DNA from: Mitsuaria chitosanitabida ATCC BAA-476 = NBRC 102408
GTDB taxonomy: Bacteria; Pseudomonadota; Gammaproteobacteria; Burkholderiales; Burkholderiaceae_C
Reading direction: 5' to 3'
Assembly: GCF_001598255.1 (NCBI RefSeq)
Contig: NZ_BCYP01000011.1
Span: 1 to 64,000, forward strand
Length of the DNA: 64,000 nucleotides
In this document: piece after piece, positions 36,154 to 44,256 of the stretch
How the letters are laid out: each line of letters begins with the position of its first letter
Position numbering within the stretch: the first letter of the stretch is position 1
Notes under the pieces: model-generated
Database searches by the model: none
What the model saw: only the letters and a program-made list of their open reading frames with translations
What the model was told of the DNA's origin: nothing
Translations under genes and position numbers: made by a program

Positions 36154-38148
36154 ATGTCCAAGAAGAACGCCCTCATCCTGAGCGCCGGTGCGCTGCTGGC
36201 CGCCGCGCTGGCGCCGGCCGGTGCCCTCGCCGCGACCCTGCCCACGCCCGCATTCCCGACCTTCGCCGACGCCAAGGCGGTCGACAGCTTCTGCGACACC
36301 GGCCTGAAGGCCGCTCGCGCCGATCTGCGCAAGCTCGAGCGCCGCAAGGTGGACGCCGGCTGGCTGGGCGCCTACGACGCGATGATGGCGCGCCAGGAAG
36401 ACGCCCACAGCCCGACCGACTTCGTGCTGAACGTGCATCCGGACAAGGCGGTGCGCGACGCGGCGCAGGCCTGCTCGCTGCGGTGGGCGGACTTCGCCAA
36501 CGGCCAGGCCCAGAACGAGACCCTCTATCGCGCGCTGCGCAAGGCGCCGGCCGCCGATGCGATCGATCGCGAACTGGTCCGCCTGGCCGCCGGGGCCTTC
36601 GAGGACAGCGGCGTCGCCCTGCCCAAGGCCAAGCGCCTGCGCGCCAAGCAGATCCTGGACAAGCTCAACGAGCTCGATCAGCAGTTCAACAAGGCCATCC
36701 GCGACGCCGGCGTGAAGGTGGTCTTCACCGAGGCCGAGCTCAAGGGCGTGCCCGAGAGCGTCTGGAAGAGCAAGCCGCGCGACGCCGAAGGTCGCGTCGT
36801 GCTGGGCGTGGACTACCCGAGCTTCGTGCCGGTGATGCAGCAGGCCGAGTCGGCCGTGGCCCGGGAGCGCATGTTCCGCGCCAAGTTCACGGAGGGCGGT
36901 CAGGCCAACCTGGACCGTCTGGCCGAGATCGCCAAGCTGCGCAAGGAGTACGCGGGGCTGTTCGGCTACTCCAACTTCGTCGACTTCAACCTGCGCCGCC
37001 AGATGGCCAAGGACGCGGCGACGGCCTGGCACTTCCTGGACGACGTCAAGGGCGTGGTGGCCGACGGCGAGCGCGCCGACCTGGTCGAGCTGCGCAAGGC
37101 CAAGGCCGAGCACCTGGGCACGCCGCTCGACGCGACCACCGTCGAGCGCTGGGACGCCACCTTCTATGCCGAGCGCATCCGCAAGGCCCGCTACACGGTG
37201 GACCAGGAAGCCTTCCGCGAGTACTTCCCGCCGGCGGAGAGCCTGGCCTTCGCCCAGCACGTGATCGACAAGATGATGGGCGTGAAGCACACCGAGGTGG
37301 CCAATCCCTCGGTCTGGCAGCCCGAGGTGAAGACCTTCGTCGTCAGCGACGCCGCCAGCGGCCAGCCGATGGCGACGCTCTACGTCGACCTCTACCCGCG
37401 CGAGGGCAAGTACAACCACGCCGCCGTCTGGCCGCTGCGCGCCAGCAGCACGGCGCTGGGCCGCAACCCGGCCTCGGCCCTGGTCGTCAACTTCGACCGC
37501 AAGGGCCTCACGCTGGACGAGCTGGAGACGCTGCTGCACGAGCTGGGCCATGCGGTCCACAACAACCTGTCCCACACGCGGTACGCGCTGCAGGGCGGCA
37601 CGGCGGTGATGCACGACTTCGTGGAGGCGCCGTCGCAGATGCTGGAGGACTGGGTCTACGACCCGAAGGTGCTCAAGCTGATGGCCGACGTCTGCCCGAC
37701 GTGCAAGCCCGTGCCCGACGAGCTGATCGCCAAGGCCCGCGCGGCCCGTGATTACGGCAAGGGCTCCAAGTTCGCCCGCCAGCATCTGTACGCGAGCTAC
37801 GACCTGGCCCTGCATGGCAAGGACACGCAGGACCCGATGGCGCTGTGGGCCGCCATGGAGGGCGCCACGCCGCTGGGCTATGTGAAGGGCACGATGTTCC
37901 CGGCCGGCTTCGCGCACATCGCGGGCGGCTACGGCGCCGGCTACTACGGCTACCTGTGGAGCCTGGTGGTGGCGATGGACCTGCGCACCGCCTTCGCGCC
38001 GGACAAGCTCAGCCCCGAGGTCGGCAAGCGCTATCGCGAGAAGATCCTCCAGCGCGGCGGCGAGCTCCCCGCGCCGGAGCTGGTCCACAACTTCCTGGGC
38101 CGGGACTCCAACTCGAAGGCCTTCTTCGACTATCTGAAGGCGCAGTGA
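36154..38148 (+). CDS. Secreted M3-family zinc metallopeptidase (oligopeptidase F/thimet type)
   Basis: The 664-residue protein starts MSKKNALILSAGALLAAALA with a signal peptide ending near ALA-ATL, so it acts outside the cytoplasm, which is unusual for this mostly cytosolic family. The zinc site is LHELGHAVHN (His462, Glu463, His466), and the third ligand Glu491 lies in FVEAPSQMLEDW. Other M3 marks are YVDLYPREGKYNHA and AGGYGAGYYGYLWS. AGGAGA precedes the ATG at 36154, which is preferred to an upstream in-frame start. Probably digests oligopeptides in the periplasm. Confidence 0.92.
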   Translation: MSKKNALILSAGALLAAALAPAGALAATLPTPAFPTFADAKAVDSFCDTGLKAARADLRKLERRKVDAGWLGAYDAMMARQEDAHSPTDFVLNVHPDKAVRDAAQACSLRWADFANGQAQNETLYRALRKAPAADAIDRELVRLAAGAFEDSGVALPKAKRLRAKQILDKLNELDQQFNKAIRDAGVKVVFTEAELKGVPESVWKSKPRDAEGRVVLGVDYPSFVPVMQQAESAVARERMFRAKFTEGGQANLDRLAEIAKLRKEYAGLFGYSNFVDFNLRRQMAKDAATAWHFLDDVKGVVADGERADLVELRKAKAEHLGTPLDATTVERWDATFYAERIRKARYTVDQEAFREYFPPAESLAFAQHVIDKMMGVKHTEVANPSVWQPEVKTFVVSDAASGQPMATLYVDLYPREGKYNHAAVWPLRASSTALGRNPASALVVNFDRKGLTLDELETLLHELGHAVHNNLSHTRYALQGGTAVMHDFVEAPSQMLEDWVYDPKVLKLMADVCPTCKPVPDELIAKARAARDYGKGSKFARQHLYASYDLALHGKDTQDPMALWAAMEGATPLGYVKGTMFPAGFAHIAGGYGAGYYGYLWSLVVAMDLRTAFAPDKLSPEVGKRYREKILQRGGELPAPELVHNFLGRDSNSKAFFDYLKAQ

Positions 38149-38273
38149 ACCTGCGGACCTGCCCGGAGCGACGGGCCGGCCTCCGGTGTCCCGGCGCTGA
38201 TCGGCGGGGGCGATCCCGGATCTGAATCCGAGCCTGGACCAGGACCCGGGCCTGGGCCTGGGCTGAACCCGGA

Positions 38274-39122
38274 TCAGGGCTTGATGCGGGTCGCCCAGTC
38301 CTCGCGGATGAAGTGCACCACGGCGTCCTCGTGATGAGGACCGATCACGCGGTGCGCGGCCAGCTTCACGTCGTCGCTGGCGTTGGAGACGGCCACCGCA
38401 TGGTGCGCCGCCTTCAGCATCGACAGGTCGTTCACCTGATCGCCGAAGACGACCAGCTCCCGCTCGTGCAGGGCATAGCGCTCGGCCAGCGTCTTGATCG
38501 CCTGGTCCTTGCTGGCGCGCCGGTCATGGATGTTCAGCCAGGGCCAGCCGGGCATGTACAGGTCCTCGGCCAGGTGCGTCGTCACCCGGTCGCCGCACAG
38601 CGCATGGATCTCCGCCTGCAGCGCGGCGAGCGGCTCCATCCGCGCCACCACCAGCATCGTCACCAGCGGATCGTCCAGCTCGTCCTGGATCCGCGCCGCG
38701 TGGCGCAGCCGCGGGTCGGCGTTGCGCTGGCGCTCGGTGACGAAGCGTTGCTGGCCTTCGTTCTGGACCTCCTGCCAGAAGAGCTGGTCGCCCTTCGCCC
38801 CATGGGTGGCGACGAAGGGCATCAGGCCGTGGCGCCGCACCAGGGCGAAGATCGCCTGGCCCAGCGACGGCTCCATCGCATTGACCAGCTCGTGCCGGCC
38901 GGTGCGCAGGTCGCTGATGTAGGCGCCGTTCGACGACACCACCGGCAGGCTGATCGGCAGCCCGTCCAGGATGCGGGCGATCGAGACGACGTGCCGCGCG
39001 CTGGCGACGGTGAAGGCCAGGCCTTCGGCCAGCAGCTCGGTGAGGTGGGCGCGGGTGACGCTCGAGAGCTGCGCCTGCGGGTCGAGCAGGGTGCCGTCGA
39101 GATCGGAAACGTAGAAGCGCAT
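38274..39122 (-). CDS. Cof-type HAD-IIB family phosphatase
   Basis: The 282-residue cytoplasmic phosphatase begins MRFYVSDLDGTLLD, the nucleophile motif with the first Asp at residue 7. Motif II is VVSSNGAYI. The later motifs are SKDQAIKTLAERY (with Lys) and VVFGDQVNDLSML (acidic motif IV). Family members dephosphorylate sugar phosphates or FMN; the substrate cannot be told. It converges with the M3 peptidase gene and diverges from the MFS gene across 146 bp. Confidence 0.88.
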   Translation of the reverse strand: MRFYVSDLDGTLLDPQAQLSSVTRAHLTELLAEGLAFTVASARHVVSIARILDGLPISLPVVSSNGAYISDLRTGRHELVNAMEPSLGQAIFALVRRHGLMPFVATHGAKGDQLFWQEVQNEGQQRFVTERQRNADPRLRHAARIQDELDDPLVTMLVVARMEPLAALQAEIHALCGDRVTTHLAEDLYMPGWPWLNIHDRRASKDQAIKTLAERYALHERELVVFGDQVNDLSMLKAAHHAVAVSNASDDVKLAAHRVIGPHHEDAVVHFIREDWATRIKP

Positions 39123-39268
39123 GGCAGGCGGGGACCGGTGGGCGAGGAGCGGGAGCGGCGGGTGAGGGCCGGCGAGGGTGTTCGGCGGCGGTGGGGCGCT
39201 GAGCGGCATTCGTACGCCGCGGGAAGGGTGGACATCGTACGCCGGGTGTGGCGGCCGATACTCGGGCC

Positions 39269-40852
39269 ATGTCCGCCGACGCTCGCCTGCCACAGGACGG
39301 TTCCTCCGCGACCGATCCCGCCGCCGCTCCCCCCGCTCAGCCCATTCGCGTCGATCACCCGGCCGCGCCCGGCGCCTCCTCGGGCGCCGCCGCGCCTCCC
39401 AGCGCGGCCCTGGCCGCCGCGGCCGCGGGCCGTCCACCGCTGGACGAGCCGACCCGGCGCTGGTTGCCGTGGGTGGTGGCGCTGGCCTTCTTCATGCAGA
39501 CGCTGGACACGACCATCCTCAACACGGCGCTGCCGGGCATGGCCCGCAGCCTGGGCGAGGATCCGCTGCGCATGCAGTCGGCCGTGGTCGCCTACCTGCT
39601 GACGGTGGCGCTGCTGATCCCGGCCTCGGGCTGGCTGGCCGACCGCTTCGGCACCCGCACGGTGTTCATGTGGGCGATCGGGCTGTTCAGCCTGGGCTCG
39701 CTGGCCTGCGCGGTGTCGCCCAGCCTGCATGTGCTGGTCGTCGCCCGCATCGTCCAGGGCGTGGGTGGCGCGCTGCTGGTGCCGGTCGGCCGGCTGGCGG
39801 TGCTGCGCGCCTTCCCGAAGTCCGAGTTCCTCTCGGTGATGACCTTCATCAGCCTGCCGGGCCTGGTCGGGCCGTTGCTGGGGCCGACGCTGGGTGGCGT
39901 GCTGACCCAGTTCGTGAGCTGGCACTGGATCTTCCTGATCAACCTGCCGGTGGGATTGGCCGGCGCCTGGGCCTGCCGCCGCTACATGCCGCAGATCCTC
40001 GGGCCGGTGGGCCGGCGCTTCGATTGGGGCGGGTATCTGCTGTTCGGGGTCGGGCTGATGCTGATGTCGCTGGCGCTGCAGGGCTTCGGCGAGCACGTGG
40101 TGAGCATCGCCGTCTGCGTCGTGATGCTGGTGGCCGGCGTGGCCTGCATGATGGCCTACTGGCTGCATGCGACCCGTACCGAGGAGCCGCTGTTCTCGCC
40201 CGCGCTGTTCAAGGTGCCGACCTTCCGCATCGGGCTGCTGGGCAATGTCTTCGCCCGGCTGGGGAGCGGCGCCACGCCCTTCCTGACACCGCTGTTCCTG
40301 CAACTGGGCCTGGGCTTCACGCCCAGCGAGGCGGGGCTGTCCATGATCCCGTCCGTGCTGGGGGCGATGTTCACCAAGACCTTGGCGACCCGGCTGATCC
40401 GCCGCGCCGGATACCGCCAGGTGCTGATCGTCAACACGCTGCTGCTGGGCGGGTTGATCGCGAGCTTCGCGCTGATTCCGCACGATGTCGGCCACGTCTG
40501 GCTGGCCATCCACCTGGGCGTCTTCGGCATGGTCAACAGCATGCAGTTCACCGCGATGAACACACTGACGCTGGGCGACCTGGACGAGCGCACCGCCAGT
40601 GGCGGCAACAGCCTGCTGGCGGTGGTGATGCAGCTGTCGATGAGCCTGGGCGTGGCGACGTCCAGCGCCTTCCTGCTGCTGTTCTCGCACGGGTTGCCGC
40701 GCAGCGAGGGCACGGCGCTGGTGCCCGCCTTCCACATGACCTACCTGGCGCTGGGCGCCATGGCGGCGATGGCCGCGTTCATCTTCTACCAGCTGCGCCG
40801 GGATGAGGGAACGGCCGAGGAAAGCGCGGACTCGAAGCTGGCCGGGGAGTGA
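39269..40852 (+). CDS. DHA2-family MFS drug exporter (MdtD-like)
   Basis: This 527-residue inner-membrane transporter has about 14 membrane segments after a long Ala/Pro-rich N-terminal tail of about 65 residues. It contains the DHA2 motif LDTTILNTALPGMA in the first helix, the MFS loop GWLADRFGTRTVF and RIVQGVGGALLVPVGR. It resembles MdtD/EmrB-type proton antiporters; no adaptor or outer-membrane partner is adjacent. The ATG at 39269 is preferred to a GTG seven codons upstream. Confidence 0.87.
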   Translation: MSADARLPQDGSSATDPAAAPPAQPIRVDHPAAPGASSGAAAPPSAALAAAAAGRPPLDEPTRRWLPWVVALAFFMQTLDTTILNTALPGMARSLGEDPLRMQSAVVAYLLTVALLIPASGWLADRFGTRTVFMWAIGLFSLGSLACAVSPSLHVLVVARIVQGVGGALLVPVGRLAVLRAFPKSEFLSVMTFISLPGLVGPLLGPTLGGVLTQFVSWHWIFLINLPVGLAGAWACRRYMPQILGPVGRRFDWGGYLLFGVGLMLMSLALQGFGEHVVSIAVCVVMLVAGVACMMAYWLHATRTEEPLFSPALFKVPTFRIGLLGNVFARLGSGATPFLTPLFLQLGLGFTPSEAGLSMIPSVLGAMFTKTLATRLIRRAGYRQVLIVNTLLLGGLIASFALIPHDVGHVWLAIHLGVFGMVNSMQFTAMNTLTLGDLDERTASGGNSLLAVVMQLSMSLGVATSSAFLLLFSHGLPRSEGTALVPAFHMTYLALGAMAAMAAFIFYQLRRDEGTAEESADSKLAGE

Positions 40853-40920
40853 GCGCGGCCGCGACATCGCGTCGCGGCGCCTGACCGCCGCCTGCGTCCC
40901 CGGGTTCTCTCGCGCCCATG

Positions 40921-40945
40921 AAAAAAGCCACCCCGAGGGGTGGCT
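40921..40945 (-). terminator. Intrinsic terminator of the phoH-like gene
   Basis: The stem AGCCACCCC/GGGGTGGCT (40926-40934 with 40937-40945) has a two-base turn and is followed on the minus strand by six T residues. It ends the transcript of the PhoH-PIN gene. On the plus strand it is a weaker stop for the MFS gene, with only TTTGTCGTT after the stem. Confidence 0.9.
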
Positions 40946-40991
40946 TTGTCGTTGCGGAGCCCGTGCCGGGGCAGGGCGCCCGCGGCGTCGA

Positions 40992-42707
40992 TCAGAGGAC
41001 CTCGGAGGCGAAGTCCGCCAGGCGCGAGCGCTCGCCGCGCGCCAGGGTGACGTGGCCGCTGTGGGCCCAGCCCTTGAACTTGTCGACCGCGAAGGTCAGA
41101 CCCGAGCTGCCTTCCGTCAGGTAGGGCGTGTCGATCTGCGCCAGGTTGCCCAGGCAGACGATCTTCGTGCCCGGACCCGCGCGCGTGATCAGCGTCTTCA
41201 TCTGCTTGGGCGTCAGGTTCTGCGCCTCGTCGATGATCACGTACTTGTTCAGGAAGGTGCGGCCACGCATGAAGTTCAAGCTCTTGATCTTGATCTTGCT
41301 GCGCACCAGGTCGTTGGTGGCCGCGCGGCCCCACTCGCCGGCGGTGCTGTCGCCGCGCGCCAGCACTTCCAGGTTGTCGTCCAGCGCGCCCATCCACGGG
41401 CTCATCTTTTCCTCTTCCGTGCCGGGCAGGAAGCCGATGTCCTCGCCCACCGGGACGGTCACGCGGGTGACGATGATCTCGCTGTAGCGGCGCTCGTCCA
41501 GCACCTGCGACAGTCCCGCCGCCAGCGTCATCAGCGTCTTGCCGGTACCGGCCGAGCCGGTCAGCGTGACGAAGTCGCAGTCGGGATCCATCAGCAGGTT
41601 CAGGGCGAAGTTCTGCTCGCGGTTGCGTGCGGTCACGCCCCACACCGAGTGCTTCTGGTGGCCGAAGTCCTTCAGCGTGCGCAGCACCGCGGTCTTGCCG
41701 GTGATCTCCTGGACCTTGGCGTACAGCGGCGCGGCGCCGGGCGCTTCCAGGTAGACCAGTTGGTTGACCAGCAGCGTCGGCACCAGCGGACCGCTGATCC
41801 GGTAGAAGGTGGTGCCGCCTTGCTGCCAGCTCTCCATGGTCTTGCCGTGGCGCTCCCAGAAGTCCGCCGGCAGGGCCTGGACGCCGGTGTACAGCAGGTC
41901 CGAGTCCTCCAGTGTCTTGTCGTTGCGGTAGTCCTCGGCCGGCAGGCCCAGCGCCCGGGCCTTGATGCGCATGTTGATGTCCTTGGACACCAGCACCACC
42001 TCGCGGCCCGGCTGTTGCGCCTTCAGGGCCTGGACCACGCCCAGGATCTGGTTGTCGGCCTTGCCTTGGGGCAGTCCCTGAGGCAGCGGGGTCTCGAACA
42101 GCGTCGTCTGGAAGAACAGCTTGCCGCCGGCCTCGCGGTGGCCGGTCTGGTCCAGCGGCAGGCCCTTGGACATCTCCTCGATGGAGCTGGACTTGAGCGA
42201 CGCGGCCAGCGCGTCCAGATCACGGCTGACCTGGCGCACGTTGCGGGCGACTTCCGTCATGCCCTTCTTGTGGCCGTCCAGCTCCTCGAGCGTGATCATG
42301 GGGAGGTAGATGTCGTGTTCCTCGAAGCGGAACAGCGACATCGGGTCGTGCATCAGCACGTTGGTGTCGAGCACGAACAGCTTGGGGTCACCGACCGTCT
42401 TGCGCGTCTTGGCGCGACTCGGGGCGGCTTTCTTGGCGGGGGCTTTCGGGGTCGACGGGGCGACCAGCGCCAGCGACGGCGAAGTGCCGCCGCGGGCTTC
42501 CACGGGCTCGGCGCGCGACCGGCCTGCCGCGGCCCTGGGCTGCGGCGCGGCGGCCGACGGCAACTCCGCGTGGGCGGTGTTGACGGCGGCGGTGACGGTC
42601 GTGGGGGCCTCGAGCGCGGGAGGACGTTTGCTGGGCGACAGATCGGTCGCGAAAGCTTCGGGGTCTAGGCGACTGGCGCGCTTGGTCGGAGGCTTGGGCA
42701 GTGGCAT
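40992..42707 (-). CDS. PhoH-like ATPase with N-terminal PIN domain
   Basis: The 571-residue cytoplasmic protein joins a PIN nuclease domain (from about residue 108, FVLDTNVLMHDP with the acidic metal ligands, and VVLVSKDINMRIKAR) to a C-terminal PhoH ATPase with Walker A TGSAGTGKT and Walker B YVIIDEAQN. Proteins of this PhoH2-like build act as RNA helicase-nucleases in relatives. The first 100 residues are a Pro/Ala/Ser-rich disordered lead. The gene order phoH-bcp-Mth938-alaA is the usual one in Burkholderiales. A promoter-terminator unit lies in its leader region. Confidence 0.9.
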   Translation of the reverse strand: MPLPKPPTKRASRLDPEAFATDLSPSKRPPALEAPTTVTAAVNTAHAELPSAAAPQPRAAAGRSRAEPVEARGGTSPSLALVAPSTPKAPAKKAAPSRAKTRKTVGDPKLFVLDTNVLMHDPMSLFRFEEHDIYLPMITLEELDGHKKGMTEVARNVRQVSRDLDALAASLKSSSIEEMSKGLPLDQTGHREAGGKLFFQTTLFETPLPQGLPQGKADNQILGVVQALKAQQPGREVVLVSKDINMRIKARALGLPAEDYRNDKTLEDSDLLYTGVQALPADFWERHGKTMESWQQGGTTFYRISGPLVPTLLVNQLVYLEAPGAAPLYAKVQEITGKTAVLRTLKDFGHQKHSVWGVTARNREQNFALNLLMDPDCDFVTLTGSAGTGKTLMTLAAGLSQVLDERRYSEIIVTRVTVPVGEDIGFLPGTEEEKMSPWMGALDDNLEVLARGDSTAGEWGRAATNDLVRSKIKIKSLNFMRGRTFLNKYVIIDEAQNLTPKQMKTLITRAGPGTKIVCLGNLAQIDTPYLTEGSSGLTFAVDKFKGWAHSGHVTLARGERSRLADFASEVL

Positions 42708-42846
42708 GAGCGGGAATGTCGTTCTTGCTTGGGGAGCCTGGGTCCACGCGGACCAGGGGTCATGCCCCGACCCTGACGGGCGGTGGCGGTGCCGGAGGTG
42801 TCGGCGGCACCGGGGGCCTCGAAGCCGTCAGCGCTGCCCAGAAGAC

Positions 42847-42874
42847 AAAAAGCCGCACCGGGGGCGGTGCGGCT
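42847..42874 (-). terminator. Intrinsic terminator in the phoH leader region
   Basis: The perfect 9-bp stem AGCCGCACC/GGTGCGGCT (42851-42859 with 42866-42874) has a six-base loop and runs into five T residues on the minus strand. It lies 140 bp before the phoH start and about 50-80 bp after a candidate promoter, far past the bcp terminator, so it ends some separate short transcript or works as an attenuator. Confidence 0.85.
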
Positions 42875-42921
42875 CGTCCGAGGGGATTGATTCGCTGCGT
42901 TCAGGGGCAGGGGCATGCGGC

Positions 42922-42950
42922 CGATTATGCACAAGTCGCCGCCTGTCCAA
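42922..42950 (-). promoter_or_regulatory. Candidate promoter of the phoH leader or a short RNA
   Basis: On the minus strand TTGGAC (42945-42950) is followed after 15 bases by CATAAT (42924-42929), or after 17 bases by TAATCG (42922-42927). It points toward the terminator at 42847-42874 and phoH. A transcript from here to the terminator would be about 70 nt long. Confidence 0.55.
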
Positions 42951-43003
42951 ATGACGGACAAATTGCGTGCCCGCCGACCCGCGTCGCCCCGGTCCGGGCA
43001 ATG

Positions 43004-43047
43004 AAAAACCCGCGGACGCGGCCTCGGGCGAGACCGCATCGGCGGGT
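43004..43047 (-). terminator. Intrinsic terminator of bcp
   Basis: A long hairpin (43008-43047), outer arms ACCCGC/GCGGGT and inner arms TGCGGTCTCG/CGAGGCCGCG, is followed by five T residues on the minus strand. It lies 45 bases after the bcp stop. Confidence 0.85.
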
Positions 43048-43092
43048 GGGCGGATCGCCCCGAGACCGGGGTGATCAGGCGTGATCAGCGGA

Positions 43093-43572
43093 TCAGGCGG
43101 CTTCCTTCTTCAGGGCCTTGACGGCCTTGAGGACCTCGTCGACGTGGCCGGCGACCTTGATGCCGCGCCATTCTTCGCGCAGGATGCCCTGGGCGTCGAT
43201 CAGGAAGGTCGAGCGCTCGATGCCCTTGACCTTCTTGCCGTACATGATCTTGTTCTTCACCACGCCGAACATGTGGCAGAGCTTCTCTTCGGTGTCGGCG
43301 ATCAGGTCGAAGGGCAGTTCCAGGTTCTGCTTGAACTTGTCGTGCGAGGCCATGTTGTCGCGGGACACACCGAGCACCACCGCGCCGGCCTTGACGAATT
43401 CCTTGTGGTGGTCACGGAACTGCATCGCCTCGGTGGTGCAGCCCGGGGTGTTGTCCTTGGGGTAGAAGTACAGCACCACGACCTTGCCCAAAAAGGCTTG
43501 CGGGGTGAACTTCACGCCTCCCGTGGCAAGAGCTTCAATGTCCGGGAGAGGTTTGTTGAGCGCTGGCGTCAT
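43093..43572 (-). CDS. bcp: Thiol peroxidase Bcp (peroxiredoxin Q)
   Basis: Bcp reduces hydrogen and organic peroxides in the cytoplasm using thioredoxin-type donors. The 159-residue protein has the AhpC/TSA fold with VVLYFYPKDNTPGCTTEA, where Cys45 is the peroxidatic residue. The resolving Cys usually five residues later in E. coli Bcp is replaced by Met50; the only other Cys is Cys99. Translation from the ATG at 43570-43572 is chosen because the upstream ATG at 43608 lies too close to the predicted transcription start. Confidence 0.93.
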   Translation of the reverse strand: MTPALNKPLPDIEALATGGVKFTPQAFLGKVVVLYFYPKDNTPGCTTEAMQFRDHHKEFVKAGAVVLGVSRDNMASHDKFKQNLELPFDLIADTEEKLCHMFGVVKNKIMYGKKVKGIERSTFLIDAQGILREEWRGIKVAGHVDEVLKAVKALKKEAA

Positions 43573-43616
43573 GTGGAGTTCTTCAGAGAGATGTGCCCGG
43601 GCGGGCATAGCCAGCG

Positions 43617-43622
43617 ATTATA
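43617..43622 (-). promoter_or_regulatory. -10 box of the bcp promoter
   Basis: A perfect TATAAT lies on the minus strand 44 bases before the bcp start codon. The -35 region is poor (GGCGAG at 17-base spacing), so an activator may be needed. Confidence 0.6.
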
Positions 43623-43760
43623 CGTTGAATGGGTCGTTCCTCGCCCCAGGTGGCCTGTACCTGTGCCTCGCTCCCCAGAGAGAGGGATAGGTGCGTCCTA
43701 TCTCCACGCCAAGTCGGCGATGGACGCGGGTGGCCGATGCCGCGACCCGCGGCGGGCCGC

Positions 43761-44135
43761 CTACGCTTCGATCAGCAGCGCCGCCAGCACGGCGCGCCCT
43801 TCGCTGGCCAGGACGTTGTAGGTGCGGCAGGCCGCGCCGATGTCCATGGTCTCCATGCCGATGCGGGCCTGGATCAGCGGTCGGTACAGGTTGGGCTTGG
43901 CGAAGCGCAGCTTGGGCCCGCTGCCGAAGATCACCAGTTCCGGCTTGAGCGCCAGGATGCGCTCGAAATGGGCCTCGGTGAGGTCCTCGAAGCGGGTGAC
44001 TTCCCACAGCTCGGGCTTGTCTTGCCACGGCACCAGCAGGCTCTGGCGGTGCTCCACGCCGTTGACCCACACGTGATGCAAGTCGTGCTTGGAGATGTTG
44101 TTGCCGCCCTGCGGCTGGTCGAGTTGAAATTTCAT
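43761..44135 (-). CDS. Mth938-domain (DUF498) protein
   Basis: The 124-residue protein begins MKFQLDQPQGGNN and shows the Mth938/NDUFAF3-like pattern: VNGVEHRQSLLVPW, ELVIFGSGPKLRFAKP and a C-terminal GMETMDIGAACRTYNVLASEGR with the family's conserved segment. The mitochondrial relative is a complex I assembly factor; the bacterial role is unsettled. The ATG at 44133-44135 is the family start; the longer open frame upstream overlaps the alaA promoter region. It diverges from alaA. Confidence 0.85.
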   Translation of the reverse strand: MKFQLDQPQGGNNISKHDLHHVWVNGVEHRQSLLVPWQDKPELWEVTRFEDLTEAHFERILALKPELVIFGSGPKLRFAKPNLYRPLIQARIGMETMDIGAACRTYNVLASEGRAVLAALLIEA

Positions 44136-44256
44136 TGAGGCTGATTTTGGCAGCGACGCAGGGTGGGCCCGCGCATGGGCGGGATTACCCGGGATGCCCC
44201 TGTGTTTAAATCGACGGTTCGCATTTTCCCCTCTGAAACTCACCGCCGGAGTCATC

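Larger units (their letters stand above)
42708..43092. other. 385-bp intergenic region with promoter and two terminators
   Basis: This stretch lies between the starts and ends of two minus-strand genes. It holds the bcp terminator, a candidate promoter and a second intrinsic terminator, all listed separately. A small reading frame crosses the second terminator hairpin and is not considered a gene. Confidence 0.7.

Noticed and set aside
42665-43039. Small minus-strand frame upstream of phoH
   Set aside because: It runs through the terminator hairpin and has no ribosome site or family features.
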